From: Porogramme epimiltina
Taxonomy: Eukaryota > Basidiomycota > Agaricomycetes > Polyporales > Polyporaceae
Assembly (NCBI GenBank): GCA_900155495.1
Contig: FTLJ01000206.1
Coordinates: 51,710 to 115,709 of the forward strand
DNA: 64,000 nt
Direction of reading: 5' to 3'
Below, piece by piece: positions 47,571 to 59,754 of this stretch (position 1 is its first letter; each line of letters begins with the position of its first letter). Made by a program: the position numbers and the translations under genes. The notes beneath the pieces are model-generated. The model searched no databases, was not told where the DNA came from, and saw only the letters and a program-made list of their open reading frames with translations.

Positions 47571-49885
47571 CTAAGAGTTCACATTACACTCTCCAGGCCG
47601 CAGCGCACACCACAGCGGTTGAAGGGAGATCGCGCGTATGCCGCGCTGCCGCATCCTGAACCCTATATCGTGCAGGCGCGGCAGCGCTCCGCTCGAATTT
47701 CCCCCCGGCCCGGTCCAGAAAACCTCCGCCGACGCTGCGGCGCGCGGCCAGACGATAGGGTCAAGGTTCTCCGGACCTGACTGCTCTGTCCACAGAAGCT
47801 GCTGGCCTGTGTTTCGAGTAAGAATAGAGAGGTGCGTGTAGGAGGTGTGGTGGAACATACCCCCGAGGACAAGGTGCGCCTGGGCTTCTGTGATGTTGGC
47901 TTGAGGATCGAAGCTGTACGCCTGCCATACTCGGATCATCAGCCTTGGAACCTACATAGCCATACGAAGTGGCGTCTGACCTTTTGCCAAGTTTTGAAAG
48001 GATCGCACCAGCTATTTCTGTATATTGCCGAGAGGTAAGCGAATCGCGATTGAGCGGCCTCGAGAAGGCAGACGACTATACTGACGCTATATCATCCCCA
48101 AGCCACTCTCCTGCGCCGCAATCCTAGCGTTACGTCAACGATGCACCCTCATGCAACACTAGAAAGAAGCTTACCAGATAGAAGAAGTCAGAGGGACCAT
48201 GGACAATCCTGAAGTTCTTAGCGGCGACCGCGGCAGCATTGGCCGACGAAATCCAGACACTACGAGCCGACAGGGGTCAGCGAATGCAAATGGAGAATCA
48301 TGAAGCGCGTACATCACGATGGTCTCGTTCGAAAGCGTCACGTTGAAGTTGAGCACCATCTCTGTAACACTAGCGCGTCAATCATACGAAACGGAATGCA
48401 TCCTTCGCGGGGCTCACCCTCCCAAACCGCTGGCGTCTTCCCTTCGGCGATAATCGCCCCATGTGTCGCTTGGGTGAACACGTCCAAAGCCTGCTCTAGG
48501 GTCCGACCAGTGGTCTTCAGGTCCGTTTGAGTCTCTGCATCTTGGGCGTAGCATGCCGTGTTCAGCTCGTCGCCACCGGTGCTCATGATCTTTGACGGGA
48601 ACATCCGGGCAACCGTAGAGAGCAAATCAGCAGTGAAGTTCGTGGCGGCCGGAGATGCCAGGCGGAGTTGGCCGGCGGGTGGTTCTGAAACATACACGTT
48701 AGCGAACGGTCGTGGACGAAAACGGCGTGAGGCTCCACCGTTGGCGAAAGTGGTCCATGGAGACGCTTGGTTGCATGCCACAAACTCCGGATGTGAGGCC
48801 GAAATGATCGCAGTATGACCCGGAGTGTCAATTTCCTGCAGTAGATTGAGCTACACGCAGCAGCCACGCATACTGCGACGTACAACCATAACGTCAATGC
48901 CTCGCTAAAAGGATCCATCAGCCACGTGTTCGTAAGAACGTCCTAAAAAGCGAACTCACAGCGCCAGCATAGTCTACGATGTCTTGAACGTCGCTTGGAG
49001 TATACACCATGGACGAGTCGTACGCGCCCATGACCGAGATTTCCATGAAGCCGGGCACTTGAAGCGGGAAGCTTTGACTGTCAGAGATGTGCCAGTGGAA
49101 CTGGCTCAGCTGCGGGGTTCGCCGTTCGCATAAGCTATCATCACTGGGATAAACCCACAACGCACTTTGACCAAACTCATAGCATCCAGAGTGCGCTTGA
49201 TGTCCGCAACGGGGAAGCTCAAGATATGGTGTCAATCTAACGGATGAGGTCGCGAAACCTTGACGTCACTCACAAATTACGAGACGTATCAAGCATGAAT
49301 CCACGCCATGGCTGCAAGGTACACCCCATGAGCCGCGTTCAAGGCGCACTGGGCAGACAAACTCACGTATGCAGGGGAATCAGTGATCGCGACAGGTGCT
49401 TCCAGCGTATACACCTCTCCGGACCATTCGTAGAACAGTTGTTCAAACGTTGTCAGCCCGCGCAACAGGCCTAGCGTTGAGTTTGCGCTGAGAGTCGCCG
49501 CGGACCCATCGGCTGGAACGTTCAACACATATTCCTCCCGCCGCGTCCCAATCTCCAACCTCGACTCCTCCGTGATACTCCGGACGGGCGCGCCGCTTGC
49601 TAGAGAGAGTTGAAGGGATGCGAGCGACTTGGCATGCTGAACATCGCTGCTGTCCGAGGCACCGCGCCCCACGACCAGCCGTCCGAGCTTGTCGTTCTTC
49701 AGAGCCGACTTTGTGCGTGAAATCGCGTCGCTGAGGTCCGACGGGGCATGTTGGATGTTCGAATGGATGTCAAAGTTTGGCGCGAGCTTCAACGCGGAGC
49801 TGCCGGTCTCGAGGGAGCGGGGAAGGGGCCAGAGGCCAAAGACACCTCCGAGGTGCGCGAATGCGACAAGAGAGACGAGCCTCAT
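47571..49885 (-). CDS. Beta-N-acetylhexosaminidase, GH20 (HEX2, the intact copy)
   Basis: Secreted exo-enzyme releasing N-acetylglucosamine from chitin oligomers. The Met at 49885 starts a signal peptide (MRLVSLVAFAHLGGVFG); an in-frame Met at 49942 would add 19 residues before it. Exons follow the GH20 order: N-terminal GH20b domain (LPRSLETGSSALKL, SLQLSLASGAP), EYVLNVPADGSAATLSANSTLGLLRGL, PWRGFMLDTSRN, FPVADIKRTLDAMSL, QFHWHISDSQSFPLQVPGFME, VMVEIDTPGHTA, STGGDELNTACY (catalytic Asp-Glu), EMVLNFNVTL, VWISSANAAAVAAKNFR, DCGAGEWLGD, NSWCDPFKTWQ, LLWTEQSGPENLD, WPRAAASAEVFW, SLQPLWCALRPG. One donor is GTCAGT. Every join I checked keeps frame. A TATAAAT lies at 49941-49947 on the coding strand. 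It is the only hexosaminidase of three units that appears functional. Confidence 0.8.
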
Positions 49886-49940
49886 AGCTGAGACGTAAAA
49901 GTCCTCTGGATTGACGCGAGCCGGCAACGAGCACAAGCGC

Positions 49941-49947
49941 ATTTATA
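49941..49947 (-). promoter_or_regulatory. Possible TATA box of HEX2
   Basis: ATTTATA on the plus strand reads TATAAAT towards HEX2, 56-62 bp upstream of the Met at 49885. If this is the true TATA box, transcripts begin downstream of the Met at 49942, which supports the 49885 start. Confidence 0.45.
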
Positions 49948-50359
49948 CAGCTGGGCTGGTCAGGAGGGTCCGAGAAGACAGCCGCGACCATCTGATACAT
50001 TCTCGGACGCGATTTGCACCAAAAATACTATCAGAGAGTGGAAAGGACCTCGAGAAGGCGTACGTTATGCAGCATATGGACCGTCCCTTTGACGTCGAAG
50101 CCAATGTCCGCGTGGTGCAGCATCCTCGGTCCGTCAGTGGAGCGTGATAACGACTATTGGGGATGTTCGCCGGTGGTGGGAAGAGTGTTCGAGTGGAGAT
50201 ATGGCAGCCATCGCGAAGTTGATTATCGTGCAGTAAGTAGCTGGAGGGACGACGAGCTGTGAAAATGCGAAGAGCTGTGGAACGGTGGACCAGGGCAGAT
50301 GGTCGTCGGAGAAAACATTGAGCTCCCCGGCGCTCTCCAGCTGAGAGGCGTCCTCCTTC

Positions 50360-51110
50360 CTCCCATCAAGACACTTCCTCACCATCGACTCCCGCGTCGC
50401 ATTCGAAGAGTATTTCAACCCCGAGCAGCAGCGAGGTGCATTAGACGACCCTCAAGCGCATATTGCCGAAGCTCGAGATGGCGCGGAGGAGCAGAGACTT
50501 CGGACGCGAGCTCGGTGTGATGAGGCCGCAAGGAGCAGAAGGGCGGGCGCGCTGCTGCCGCACACCTCGACCAATGCTACTAGCAGCTAGCACTGTCATA
50601 CCGCGTGAGCTTCATTCCCTCATCTAACCTGCGCATTCCCTCACGCACGCGCACGAACAGCCGGCCAGTGACGTCTGACATGAGGCTCACTGTGCTCCGT
50701 TCCATGTAGCATCGCTGAAGTGGAGCTATCCTCTCGAGACGTCATCCGCTACGCCCAAGAGAGAGCTCGAATCGAAAGGGAGACGTCACAGCTAAGCTCT
50801 TCCTTGTTATGATCATTCACCAATCTCCGGAGAAAGAGCAAGAGGCCCTCTCAATCTTCGCGTCTGTCGTCGATCTCTACGAGAGCCCTCGTTCGGAGCT
50901 GTGCCCACGTGCAAGCTGGTCCCGGTTGCTGGGGAGGTTGGATCATGTCCCAGAAGCAGAGGTACGAGAGGGGACGATCTTGTAGGTTTATCTCGCCACT
51001 GCATTCCCTTCGCTAACGGCTATGTCACATCTAGGAAGTGGATTGTCACTTGGCACTCGCTCGCTCTCTCCTCCACGAAGACCAAGCGTCTCGTGGGCGA
51101 GAAGTTTCTG
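50360..51110 (+). pseudogene. Relic X, copy 2
   Basis: Best-preserved copy. One frame reads HFLTIDSRVAFEEYFNPEQQ and DDPQAHIAEARDGAEEQRLR, Glu/Arg-rich and probably helical; further exon-like blocks read DVIRYAQERARIERE, SPEKEQEALSIFASVVDLYE and DHVPEAEVREG. Frame changes between the blocks fit small introns or decay. Product not recognised. It is transcribed away from HEX2. Confidence 0.45.
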
Positions 51111-51169
51111 AGTAAGTGCTAGGTCCCTACTGCCCTCGCCAAGACACCACACTGAACCCCATCCGTCCA

Positions 51170-51800
51170 GTGCGCGACGATCGCGATCACCGATGGAACT
51201 GGCGTCTTGCACGACCACGCTGGGCTTCACCGGGTAGGACCCGCTTGTCTTGTGAAGTTGTACAAGTCGGTTGGCTTCTTCGAAGTCTTCAAGCTCAGAA
51301 AGGGCTGCCTCATGAAAACTAGGACGCAGAACTGTCTTGTGAGTTTTTCTACTTCTAGCTCTTGGGAGCATCTGGCTGATAGTCTATCGCAGCTGTCACT
51401 GAGGTTATTATCGACGGTACCAACTCCTGGACCACCACACACCTCATGGCGCGAAGTCGCGCACACTCATCGCGGGCGAGCTGTCAACCAAGCTCAACGA
51501 GCTCCTGGAGCTCGAACACTCGAATATCTTCGCTATTGTAGCTGGAGCTGTACACTCTGCAGCGCTGTCCAAAACAACATCGTTGAGAGGGTTGGGCTGG
51601 ATACGCTCATGCAGCGCCTGCCAGTTACGTGCCACCGTGCGCTGTTCTCGAGCCGGATCTCGCCACATTTTGTGAGTACCCCACGTGTGTGTTGTCGGCT
51701 CCGTTGTTGATGCTTTGTGATTTTAGATACTCAAGTCCCATATATACGCGTCGTCTGCTGGCATCCTCCATCTTACGCGCCAGCTGACGGTGTGAGCAGG
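51170..51800 (+). pseudogene. GDH2 3'-half relic, copy 2
   Basis: Begins at TIAITDGTGVLHD (parent: TIAIIDGSGVLHD), continues with YKSVGFFEVFKL, then EVIIDGTNSWTTTHLM joined to ARSRTLIAGELSTKLNEL: the same internal deletion as copy 1. VGLDTLMQRLPVTCHRALFSS and the donor after SPHF are preserved. Frames are broken. More diverged than copy 1 and shorter at its 5' side. Confidence 0.82.
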
Positions 51801-52149
51801 GATGTGGGAGGGAAGCGGTACAACGTCCGAAAGTCATCGTATCTTCTTTTGTGGAGGTAATCGCCGCGACTGCGGCGTGGGTTTCTCTTGCATATGAACG
51901 GCTGTATAATACTTACCAGTAATCCCGTGTGTGTAAGAAGTACTCGAGGGACTCAATATGGAAAAGCGAATTCTGAAATCTTCATGGGCCGGAGGTAAAT
52001 AGAAACGCCTCTCCTAGACACGATTGCTGCTGGGGCCCTCCGCGTTGACAAGTGGGCCAGATACTGGTATCGAACGTCGTAAGCAGGGGGTGTCATCGAG
52101 CCAGCCTACTGTGATAAGCACGGATCCCCTGCAGATCGCGTCCCGCGTG

Positions 52150-52990
52150 TGCTGTACATGACCTTGTTCCTCCCAGTAAATGTCCTACAGGCACATGCCT
52201 TCAGAGAAAGGAAGCACATCCAGCGCGCAGGACTATCAGCACGTGTGCTCCGTCCAAGCCGTACCGAGTTTGGGGCACTCCTTCCCTACAACAACTTGTT
52301 CTCCAGCTGAGCGTCCCCCGCGGCGCCGAATGGGACGGGCGCCTAGGAGCGGCCGGCATTTCCACATTTTCGATCGACGAAAATTCTAGACGAAGGCCAG
52401 TCATGTGAAAGATTTTGTCGCAAAAGTGTCACGTGAAAGGGAAATTTTCGACGCTTGTCTAGAACTGAGGAAAATTTGCCGTGTGTTTGGACATTGCCTC
52501 AGCTTTTCGTGCAAAGTGCTGCAGTGCTGGCTCGGCGTAGGAGAAACGCGCACGTGCGCGATTTCTATGGCGCGCCGACCACGCAGGCGATCGGAATCGC
52601 TAGTCGGGTCTTGTCTTCCGGGGCTTGATCATCATCGTCCACTGGGGACCTCGACGATACCTGGTCTGGGGGCTGTCAGTGACTCCCGGGAAACCTATGA
52701 GCTCGTCTGGTGAGTACGTCCCTTTGATTTCATGCGCTCCAGGGAGCTGACGTTGCAGCTCCGTCGTTCAAGGCTAGCGCCAGCGTTGCGCCCAGTTCCT
52801 CGGCGACGTTATGTGGCGACATGTCCCTAGTATTGTGGAGGTGCGTAGCCTAGACGAGTCGCTATCGGAGCCGGGAGAACTCCAAATGGCGGGCCTTCGC
52901 GAAAAGCGCCCCTCACAGAGTCCACGCTCGCTGCTCAGACGCCGCTGCTGTTATCTAGTAGAGGAGGTATGATTCACGGGGTTACCAGGA
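52150..52990 (-). pseudogene. HET3 relic, two pieces
   Basis: 52150-52270 matches HET3 around 31960-32060 (GAGAAAGGAAGCACATCCA against GCGAAGGAAAGCACGTCCA), and 52790-52990 matches 32470-32590, the part encoding the RVWTLQEA region (GGCGGGCCTTCGCGAAAAGCGCC against GGAGGGCCTTCGCGAGGAGCGCT). The middle is replaced by unrelated sequence including a transposon-like end. Confidence 0.7.
52320..52400. mobile_element. Fragment related to the 40.3-kb foldback element
   Basis: CGGCATTTCC, then GACGAAAATTCTAGACGAAGGCCAGTCATGTG resembles the terminal repeat of the element at 40290-41045 (CGGGCAT, GAAAAGCCTAGACGAAGTCCAGACACGTG). No clear second end was found, so its extent inside the HET3 relic is uncertain. 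Confidence 0.45.
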
Positions 52991-53623
52991 CGAGTACACC
53001 CGGGAGCGGTTACTGGCATCGAATGCTAGGTCAACGAGATTCAGTACCGAAGCCGACTATGCCCACTGCTGGTGCTGCGCCCACATACGTTCCCACACGA
53101 GTTGCGTGCTCTTTCACAGGAGCCCCATGAGATCGTGCAAATTGGAATCGCGCGGATTCTGTGGATCAGAGTGGACATAACAAACGAGTGACGTCGGGAA
53201 ATGTCAGGCGAATCAGTTAGGTAGGGTGAAATGGGGAAAGCGGAATGGTTATTCCTGCAACGAGAAGGAACTAATACGAGGTTTGGGAGACGTATAGACG
53301 AAGATGGGACGTAATTGTTAATTAAGCGGAGTGGTGCAGGTCGAACAAGTTAAATCATCACTTGTAAAGCCTGAAGTTCAGTAACAGCAGTGTGAGATAA
53401 TATAGTAAGTGACCGGGATCGTAGTGACAAGTCTAGAAGGTATTAGAAGGGAGAATATCAGACTCACTGGCAATCAGGAATAAGAAATGAAGGAATCAAG
53501 GCGAGCATAGGGGCAAAGAGATGAGTGGACCCAATACAAGAACAACAACAGATTGGTCAGGACTGGCAAAGTCCGTAAGGATCGTGTACCGCGGTGAGTA
53601 GCAATGAGCACTGGATACAAGTC
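52991..53623. other. HET5 3' flank
   Basis: No gene. From about 53340 it is homologous to the 3' flanks of HET4 and HET6. A/T-rich with no conserved open frame. Confidence 0.5.
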
Positions 53624-56579
53624 TTATCGAAAGGTGACCCTTGCCATGATCAACCGACAACGTAGTGCCTCGACCCGTGCGGCATATAAATCAGGCTGCC
53701 TATGAGTCACATCAACGTGTTCGACGAATTCGCACACGATGGGAGATTCGAATATCTGTAGTTCTTCTACATTGTCCTCCTCTCCTAGGACTGCTCCCAG
53801 TCCCCTAGAGCTTCCGCAATCCACTATATTCACGGCAATGGCGGGGAGACGGGTTCCATCGGGCAAAGGTTCCAGCTGCGAGTAGTGTCTGAAGACTATC
53901 GCGTTGAACGTTCGGATCGTAGCGTGGCGGTGAGGGATGTTGTCGAATTCGTATAGCGCGTGAAAGGGAGGATGTTTGATCAAGAGGTGATCATCATTAG
54001 AGATCTTTCCTGGGGCCACTGTGTGCACATCTGTGAAGTAAAGCACCGGTATGACGCAATCCGTGGTGATGCCTTGAGATGAGCAAACGGCATTGCCTTC
54101 CGAGTCCAGTCCATCCAGGGTCCGGGGGGCTCCTTTCAGACACTCGCCGTAGTCACCAATGAATGTCAGCGAAGTAGGGGCCCATCGAAAGCCAGGAGAT
54201 TGTTCCATCCGCGGGTATCGCTTCCATAAGAACCTTGCGTTGATTGGCTCGAGTTCCAAGAACAGGGCCTGGAGGCGGGATTCTAAATCTGTTTTACCGT
54301 TGACATCTACTAGCTTCTTCGTATTCACGTTGAGTAACCCGGCGATTGCTAGGGGTTCATCGCTGGGCCTACTGGTCATGCGGTGGGCGAGGAGTGCGAC
54401 GATATCCTCAAAGTCGTATGCTTGCCGCCGGGGTCCAAGAATTCCCCATGCGGGAAGGCCCTGCACCATTTTCCTAATCGTGGGAAGCTCAAATATACTA
54501 CCATCTTTATTCATCGCGCGTTGAAGAGTGTACGCCGGCACTATTTCGTCCGCGAACTCGAAATAAAGCTCCTTCGCGAGTAATGCCTCCTGGAGTGTCC
54601 AGACCCGTTGCATCCATGGGGACATTGAAATCCTAACTAGTTTCTCCTCCGGCGGATGGTCTCTAGAACAAAATTTCCGGATGCTCTCGTCAAACACAAG
54701 GACCTTTTCAGCACGCTTGTACGTATCGCCCATTTTTTGGATGGCCATCTTGCGCAAATGCTGATTCTCTGGGATACAAAGACCATCGATCCAAAATGAG
54801 GGTGTGCCACCTGAAAGGAGCTTGCGGACGTGTCCATGAATACGCTTGATCTGACAGGTGGGTAGTCCACTTTCGGTATCGCTTCCTAGGCCGTCCGCCC
54901 AAACGTGAGATATCGCGACGTACGGACCCTCGTCTTCGTTTTTTGTGGTAAGACTACCAGTGTTTTCGTTGTAAGACATGACCGGGTAATGTCCCTCGGA
55001 AAGATGGGTCTTGACGTCGTCGATGGAAGGGATTATGATGGGACAAGAGCACTCTTGTTTTGTATGACGGGTTTGATACGTGGATTGATCAATGTTGTGA
55101 ATGGTACATCCGCCATCTTTGGTGCATTCGCGGTGTTCATCACGATATTTTCGGAAGGAAGGCTGTAATAAACTCATGTACCTCCACAGATAAGGTTCGG
55201 CGCTGTGAATGCTGCCAAGAAGAAAGGGGCACCAACCATCTTCCACCATCTTGTTCCTGTAGATCAGATGTGCAGGGAAGCCACAGGGGGACAAATTATT
55301 GTATCTGATGATCTTGCTGGCCAAGACCCCCCAATGCCGCGCGGAAAGTGGGCGATAAAACTGCCGGATGAAGATGTGGAGGACACAGATGATGTTAATA
55401 ACCTCGGCGTCAGATCTTGTCCATAAGCCTCCAAGAACGTCGGATTCACGACTCTGTGCTGCCTGAGTGAGTGATCTGTAGGCCCGGACGATCGTTTTAA
55501 ATGAGTGATTTATCCTCTCCTTTTCGGGAGTCTGGTCCTTTCGAAGTGCAAAGGCCCAGTGATATGCCAAAACATTCAGGTTCTTGAAAGTGAGTACAAT
55601 GTCTCCGTCTTTCCGCGTTTCAAGAAGCAGTGAAGAATGGATATTTAGGTCTGTGATGGCCTCCAGTACACCAAATGTCATAGCCGCCTGCCACAACGCT
55701 GCATTGTCGAAGGGGGTGAAAGAAGGCGACCAACGTGCCGCGACGTAGGAAGTTAGCGACGAGGACCTCGGATACCCGTCATGCTTCGCTCTTAGCCACC
55801 GCATCTCAGGGATTGCGATTGACGGTGGTGTTTCATGCGCTAACTTTACAAGCCGGGGATATATGTAACCTATATTCTGGGCAGGAACAGGGCCTAAAGC
55901 GTTGTGGGATGAGGATCATCCATCAGAACAATCAGAGGCAACTTACCGTCCAAGGAACCTTCCCTTATTGAAAGTTTTGACCAGGGCATGAGTGACTCGG
56001 TGAGCACCTCAAGTCTTATGCGCTTATGAGACATCCATTGCAAGCGCAACCTTTGGAAAAAGGCCTCGGGGTTATAGGAAGTACGTGGAGATGGAAGCCC
56101 ATCCTTTATGCAACGCGTGACAAGATTCACCATGTCGCAGTATCCCGGCTTGCGCTGAAGAGATGGAAAATCTAGATCTTCAGTGTCGGAGATGAGCAGA
56201 AGGGCGTCAACCAGAGGGTCGGATGCAATGAAAGGCCCGTATCGCCGCATGCGGTGGAAGTATTCGTGGAATAGAAGGGTGAGAAGCTTTTTCCAGCTGG
56301 GTTTCAAACGTCCTCTACTATCTTGTGAGCCTCGTGGTTCGTTGGAAAATAAATCGCGCGCGGCCTGTTGGAGAATTTTCACGTGGGACGGGAACTCGTG
56401 GGAGGCAGAGGATACATAACCGCTCAGGGAGAGCTCGTTATATGCGGCGCTGAGGCGTTCAGCAATTGCGAGGGGGTCTTCCCCCCAGCCGAGCGACTAA
56501 AGCAGACGAACAATGTGTCAAGACGGGTGAGGTGTAACGCAGACATCGTGTAACGCACCCCGCGGGCGATGGAGGACAT
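53624..56579 (-). CDS. HET-domain protein HET5
   Basis: Exons 56579-56559, 56496-55947 and 55869-53624 give 938 residues. First exon MSSIARG (7 codons), phase-0 intron; second intron after LDG (phase 1), as in HET4. The third exon begins at an ATATAG acceptor, which keeps frame; the nearer CAG would not. Landmarks: LMPWSKLSIREGSLDG, IPEMRWLRAKHDGYPRS, Cys/His cluster at about 434-466 (HREC...GGCTIHN...CSC), HET domain PYVAISHVWADGLG (about 504), FWIDGLCIPENQ, RVWTLQEA (about 614), RMTSRPSDEPLAIAGLLNVN, FRWAPTSL (about 752), ending ARVTFR. Closest relative is HET4. The DMPWLG motif reads EMRWLR here. Intact. Confidence 0.86.
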
Positions 56580-56654
56580 GACGATCTATTAAGACGGTGT
56601 CGTAGAGGGTGGTGAGAGAGCAGGATATTGTCGTTGCGTCAAGACCTACCTTCG

Positions 56655-56664
56655 CTTTTATATC
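56655..56664 (-). promoter_or_regulatory. TATA box of HET5
   Basis: GATATAAAAG on the coding strand, 76 bp upstream of the HET5 start codon. Confidence 0.55.
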
Positions 56665-57109
56665 TTACACCATTCGTGCATCGCCCAGTGGTCAAAGAGC
56701 GCTTGCCAGTTTTCGTGTTGTAAACCTCGGGCGGCGATGCGGCTCCGCCTGTGCCGATGCATAACGTCGAGAAACGTGGTGGGCCTTGAATGGTGGCAGT
56801 GTACGTTATACTCGCTCGTACGTCGTAGGAACTCGATCGATGGCACTGCCCAGTCGCAGCCGAATCTTAAGCGCCAAGCGGTATGTTAAGGCCGATGAAA
56901 GAAGCAGCGCTTGAAAGCTTGGACGCCTGAGGATTCACCCTTATTCTGCTTCCTAACAGTTGAGCGAGCGCAACGATAAAACCATACGGTAAAGAATACA
57001 CCGAATATTTGCTGTTTCCCATCCGCCCCGGAGGGTGGGCCTAGTATTTATGACCGTACAATCACCAGGCACGGACAAACCCTTTAAAACACAACGAACC
57101 TTATATCGT
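56665..57109. other. Intergenic
   Basis: No gene supported; the unit-I equivalent holds a minisatellite, a foldback element and an F-box-like relic, none of which is visible here. Confidence 0.5.
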
Positions 57110-59285
57110 GTTCACAAAGCCACCCCCTAGGAGTCCATGTTACGCTTTCTAGAGTGCGGCGCGTATCACAATAGTTGTAAATTGCCCAGTCAGCACACCA
57201 CAGTGCATTCGGAACCCTATATCATGCAGACGCGACAGCGCTACGCTCGGGTGACAGTGCTGAGGAGTCGAGTTACCCTCCGGGTCTGATCAGAAGACTC
57301 TGCCCACGCTATGGCGCGCGTCAGCTGCTTGGCATTTGCTTGTGAGTCGAAGCTATACGCCTGTACTCGGATCATCAGCCTAGGAACGTGAATAGCCACA
57401 CGAAGGGGAGTCTCTGACATTGTTCCAGGTTTTGGAATGATCGCGCCAGCTGCTGCTGTACATTGCTGCCAGGTAAGTGAATCACGACTGAGCAGTCTCG
57501 AGCAAATGGACGACTATACTAACGTGATATCATCCTCGAGCCACTCTCCGGCGCCACAGTACTAGCGTTGCGTCAACGATGCAGCCTCGTGTAGTACCAG
57601 GGAAATGCTTCCCAGATAGAAGAAGTCGGGGGGTCCTTGGGAAACCCTGAAATTCGCCGTGACGAGGCAGCATCGGCCGACAACATCCGGACACTAGGAT
57701 CCCACAGGAGTTGGCAAATACAACAAGAGAACAGCACAGCTAGGACACCATGATGGTCTCAATCGAAAGCGACCCGTTGAAGTTCAGAACCATCTCTGGA
57801 AAGTCGGGGCGTCAGTCATGAAAGGCTGAATGGATGCGTCCCAGCCCGCCGGCGTCTTACTTTCGGCGCGAATTACCCCATGCGTCGCTTGGGCGAACAC
57901 GTCCAGAGCCTCCCCCAGGGTCCGGACGGTGGCTTTCATGTCCGTTTGCGGGTCGCCATCTTGCGCGTAACATGCGCTCGTCGCTGCTGATGCTCATGAT
58001 ATTCGACAGAAACATCCGCGCCACCGCAGAGAGCAGATCGCCAGTGAAGTTCGTGACGGCTGCAGAGACCAGACAGAGTTAGCCGGCGGGAGGCTCTGGA
58101 ACATACATGTCAGTGAAGCGCCAAGTACCAAAACGACGCGAGGCTCAATCGTTGGCGAAAGTGGCTTACGGATACGCTTGAGTGCATGCCACAAACACTG
58201 GATGCGATGCCGAAATGATTGCAGTATGGCCCAGAGTATCAACTTTCTGCACTCTATGGAGCTAAACGCAGTCACCACCCACATTGTGGCGTGCGGCCAC
58301 GACGCCAATCCCTCGCTAGAAGGGTCCATTAGCTACGTCTTCCTAAGAACATCCTGAACAACAAACTCACAGCCCCAGCATGGTCGACAATGTCTTGGAC
58401 ACGCCATGGAGGAATCGTGCGCGCCCAGGGCCGAGACTTCCATGAAGCCGGGTACTTGAAGTGGGAAGCGTTGACTATCCGAGATGTGCTAGTGAAATTG
58501 GCTCAGCTGCGGGGTTCGAAGGGTGCGCGATCATCAAACCAACGTGCACACACGACGCACCTGGACCACGTTCATAGCATCTAATGTGCGTGTTATGTCG
58601 GAAACGGGGAAGCATAGGATATGCCGTCAATACAATAGATGTGGTCGTCAAACCTTAACGTCACTCACAGATTACGAGATGTGTCGACCATAAAACCGCG
58701 CCATGGCTGCAGGATGTCTTCCGTGAGCTTCGTTCAGGGCGTATCTGGTCAAGCAACTCACGTACGCGGGGGAGTCGGTGATCGCAACCATCAACGGGTG
58801 CTTCCAGCGTGTACACCTTTCGAGATCATTCGTAAAAGTTGTTCAAACGCGTAAGAAACGCACCATTGAGTTCACCCTCAGAGTCGCCGCGGACCTATCA
58901 GCTGAAACATTTAACACATACTACCGCTTCCATGTCCCAATCTCCAATATTGACTCCTTCGTGATACTTCGGGCGGGCGCGCCGCTCGCTAGAGAGAGTT
59001 GAAGGGACGTAAGCCACTTGGCGTGCTGAACAGCGCTGCTGTCCGAGGCACTGCGCCCCACGACCAGTCGTCCGGGCTTGTCGTGCTTCAGCGCCGAATT
59101 TGTGTCCGAGACGGCGTCGCCGAGGTCCGATGGGGAGTGCTGAATGTTGAAATGGATGACAAAGTTTGGCGCGAGCTTCAACGCGGAGCTGCCGGTCTCG
59201 AGGGAGCGGGGGAAAGGCCAAAGGCCAATGACGCCTCTGAGGTACGCGAACGCGAGGAGACGATCCTCACGGCCGAGACGTAAAA
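57110..59285 (-). pseudogene. Beta-N-acetylhexosaminidase (GH20), HEX3: full-length but dead
   Basis: Collinear with HEX2 over its whole length. The N-terminus is well kept (GLWPFPRSLETGSSALKLAPNF, GRLVVGRSASDS, SLQLSLASGAPARS), but a stop follows EIGTWKR at 58921. Later blocks are recognisable only as DNA: the exon equivalent to QFHWHISDSQSF near 58470, the SxxGDELN exon near 57990 with the GGDELN codons disrupted, and the tail near 57180-57330, where a large part of the WTEQSGP exon is missing. The initiator Met codon is lost (ACG or similar in its place). Confidence 0.75.
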
Positions 59286-59754
59286 GTCCTCTAGATTGAC
59301 GAGAGCCGGCGGTGGGTACAGGCACATTCATACTGCTGGTCAGGCTGCTGCGAGAAGACAGCCGCGACCACTTGGTATGTATGTATGTACATTCTCGGAC
59401 GCGATTTACCCGCAAAATACTATCAGAGAATAGGGAGGATCTCGGTAATGCGTACGTTATGCAGCTCATGGGCCATCCCTCCGACGTTGAAGCTAATCTC
59501 CTGGTGGTGTAGCACTCTCGGCCCGTCAGCGAGGCATGATCACTGATAAACGACGACTGGGGATCTTCGCCGGCGGTGGGAAGAGTCTTCAAGCGGGCAT
59601 ACGGCGGTCGTCGCGGGGTTGATTGTCGCCCAACGAGTAGTTGGAAGGACAGCGAAATAGCAGAGAGTTGTGGAATAGTGCACTGGGGTGGTCGTCGTCC
59701 GACTCGGAAGACATCGCGCTCACCGGCGCTCACCAGCCGAGCCTCCTCCCTTCT

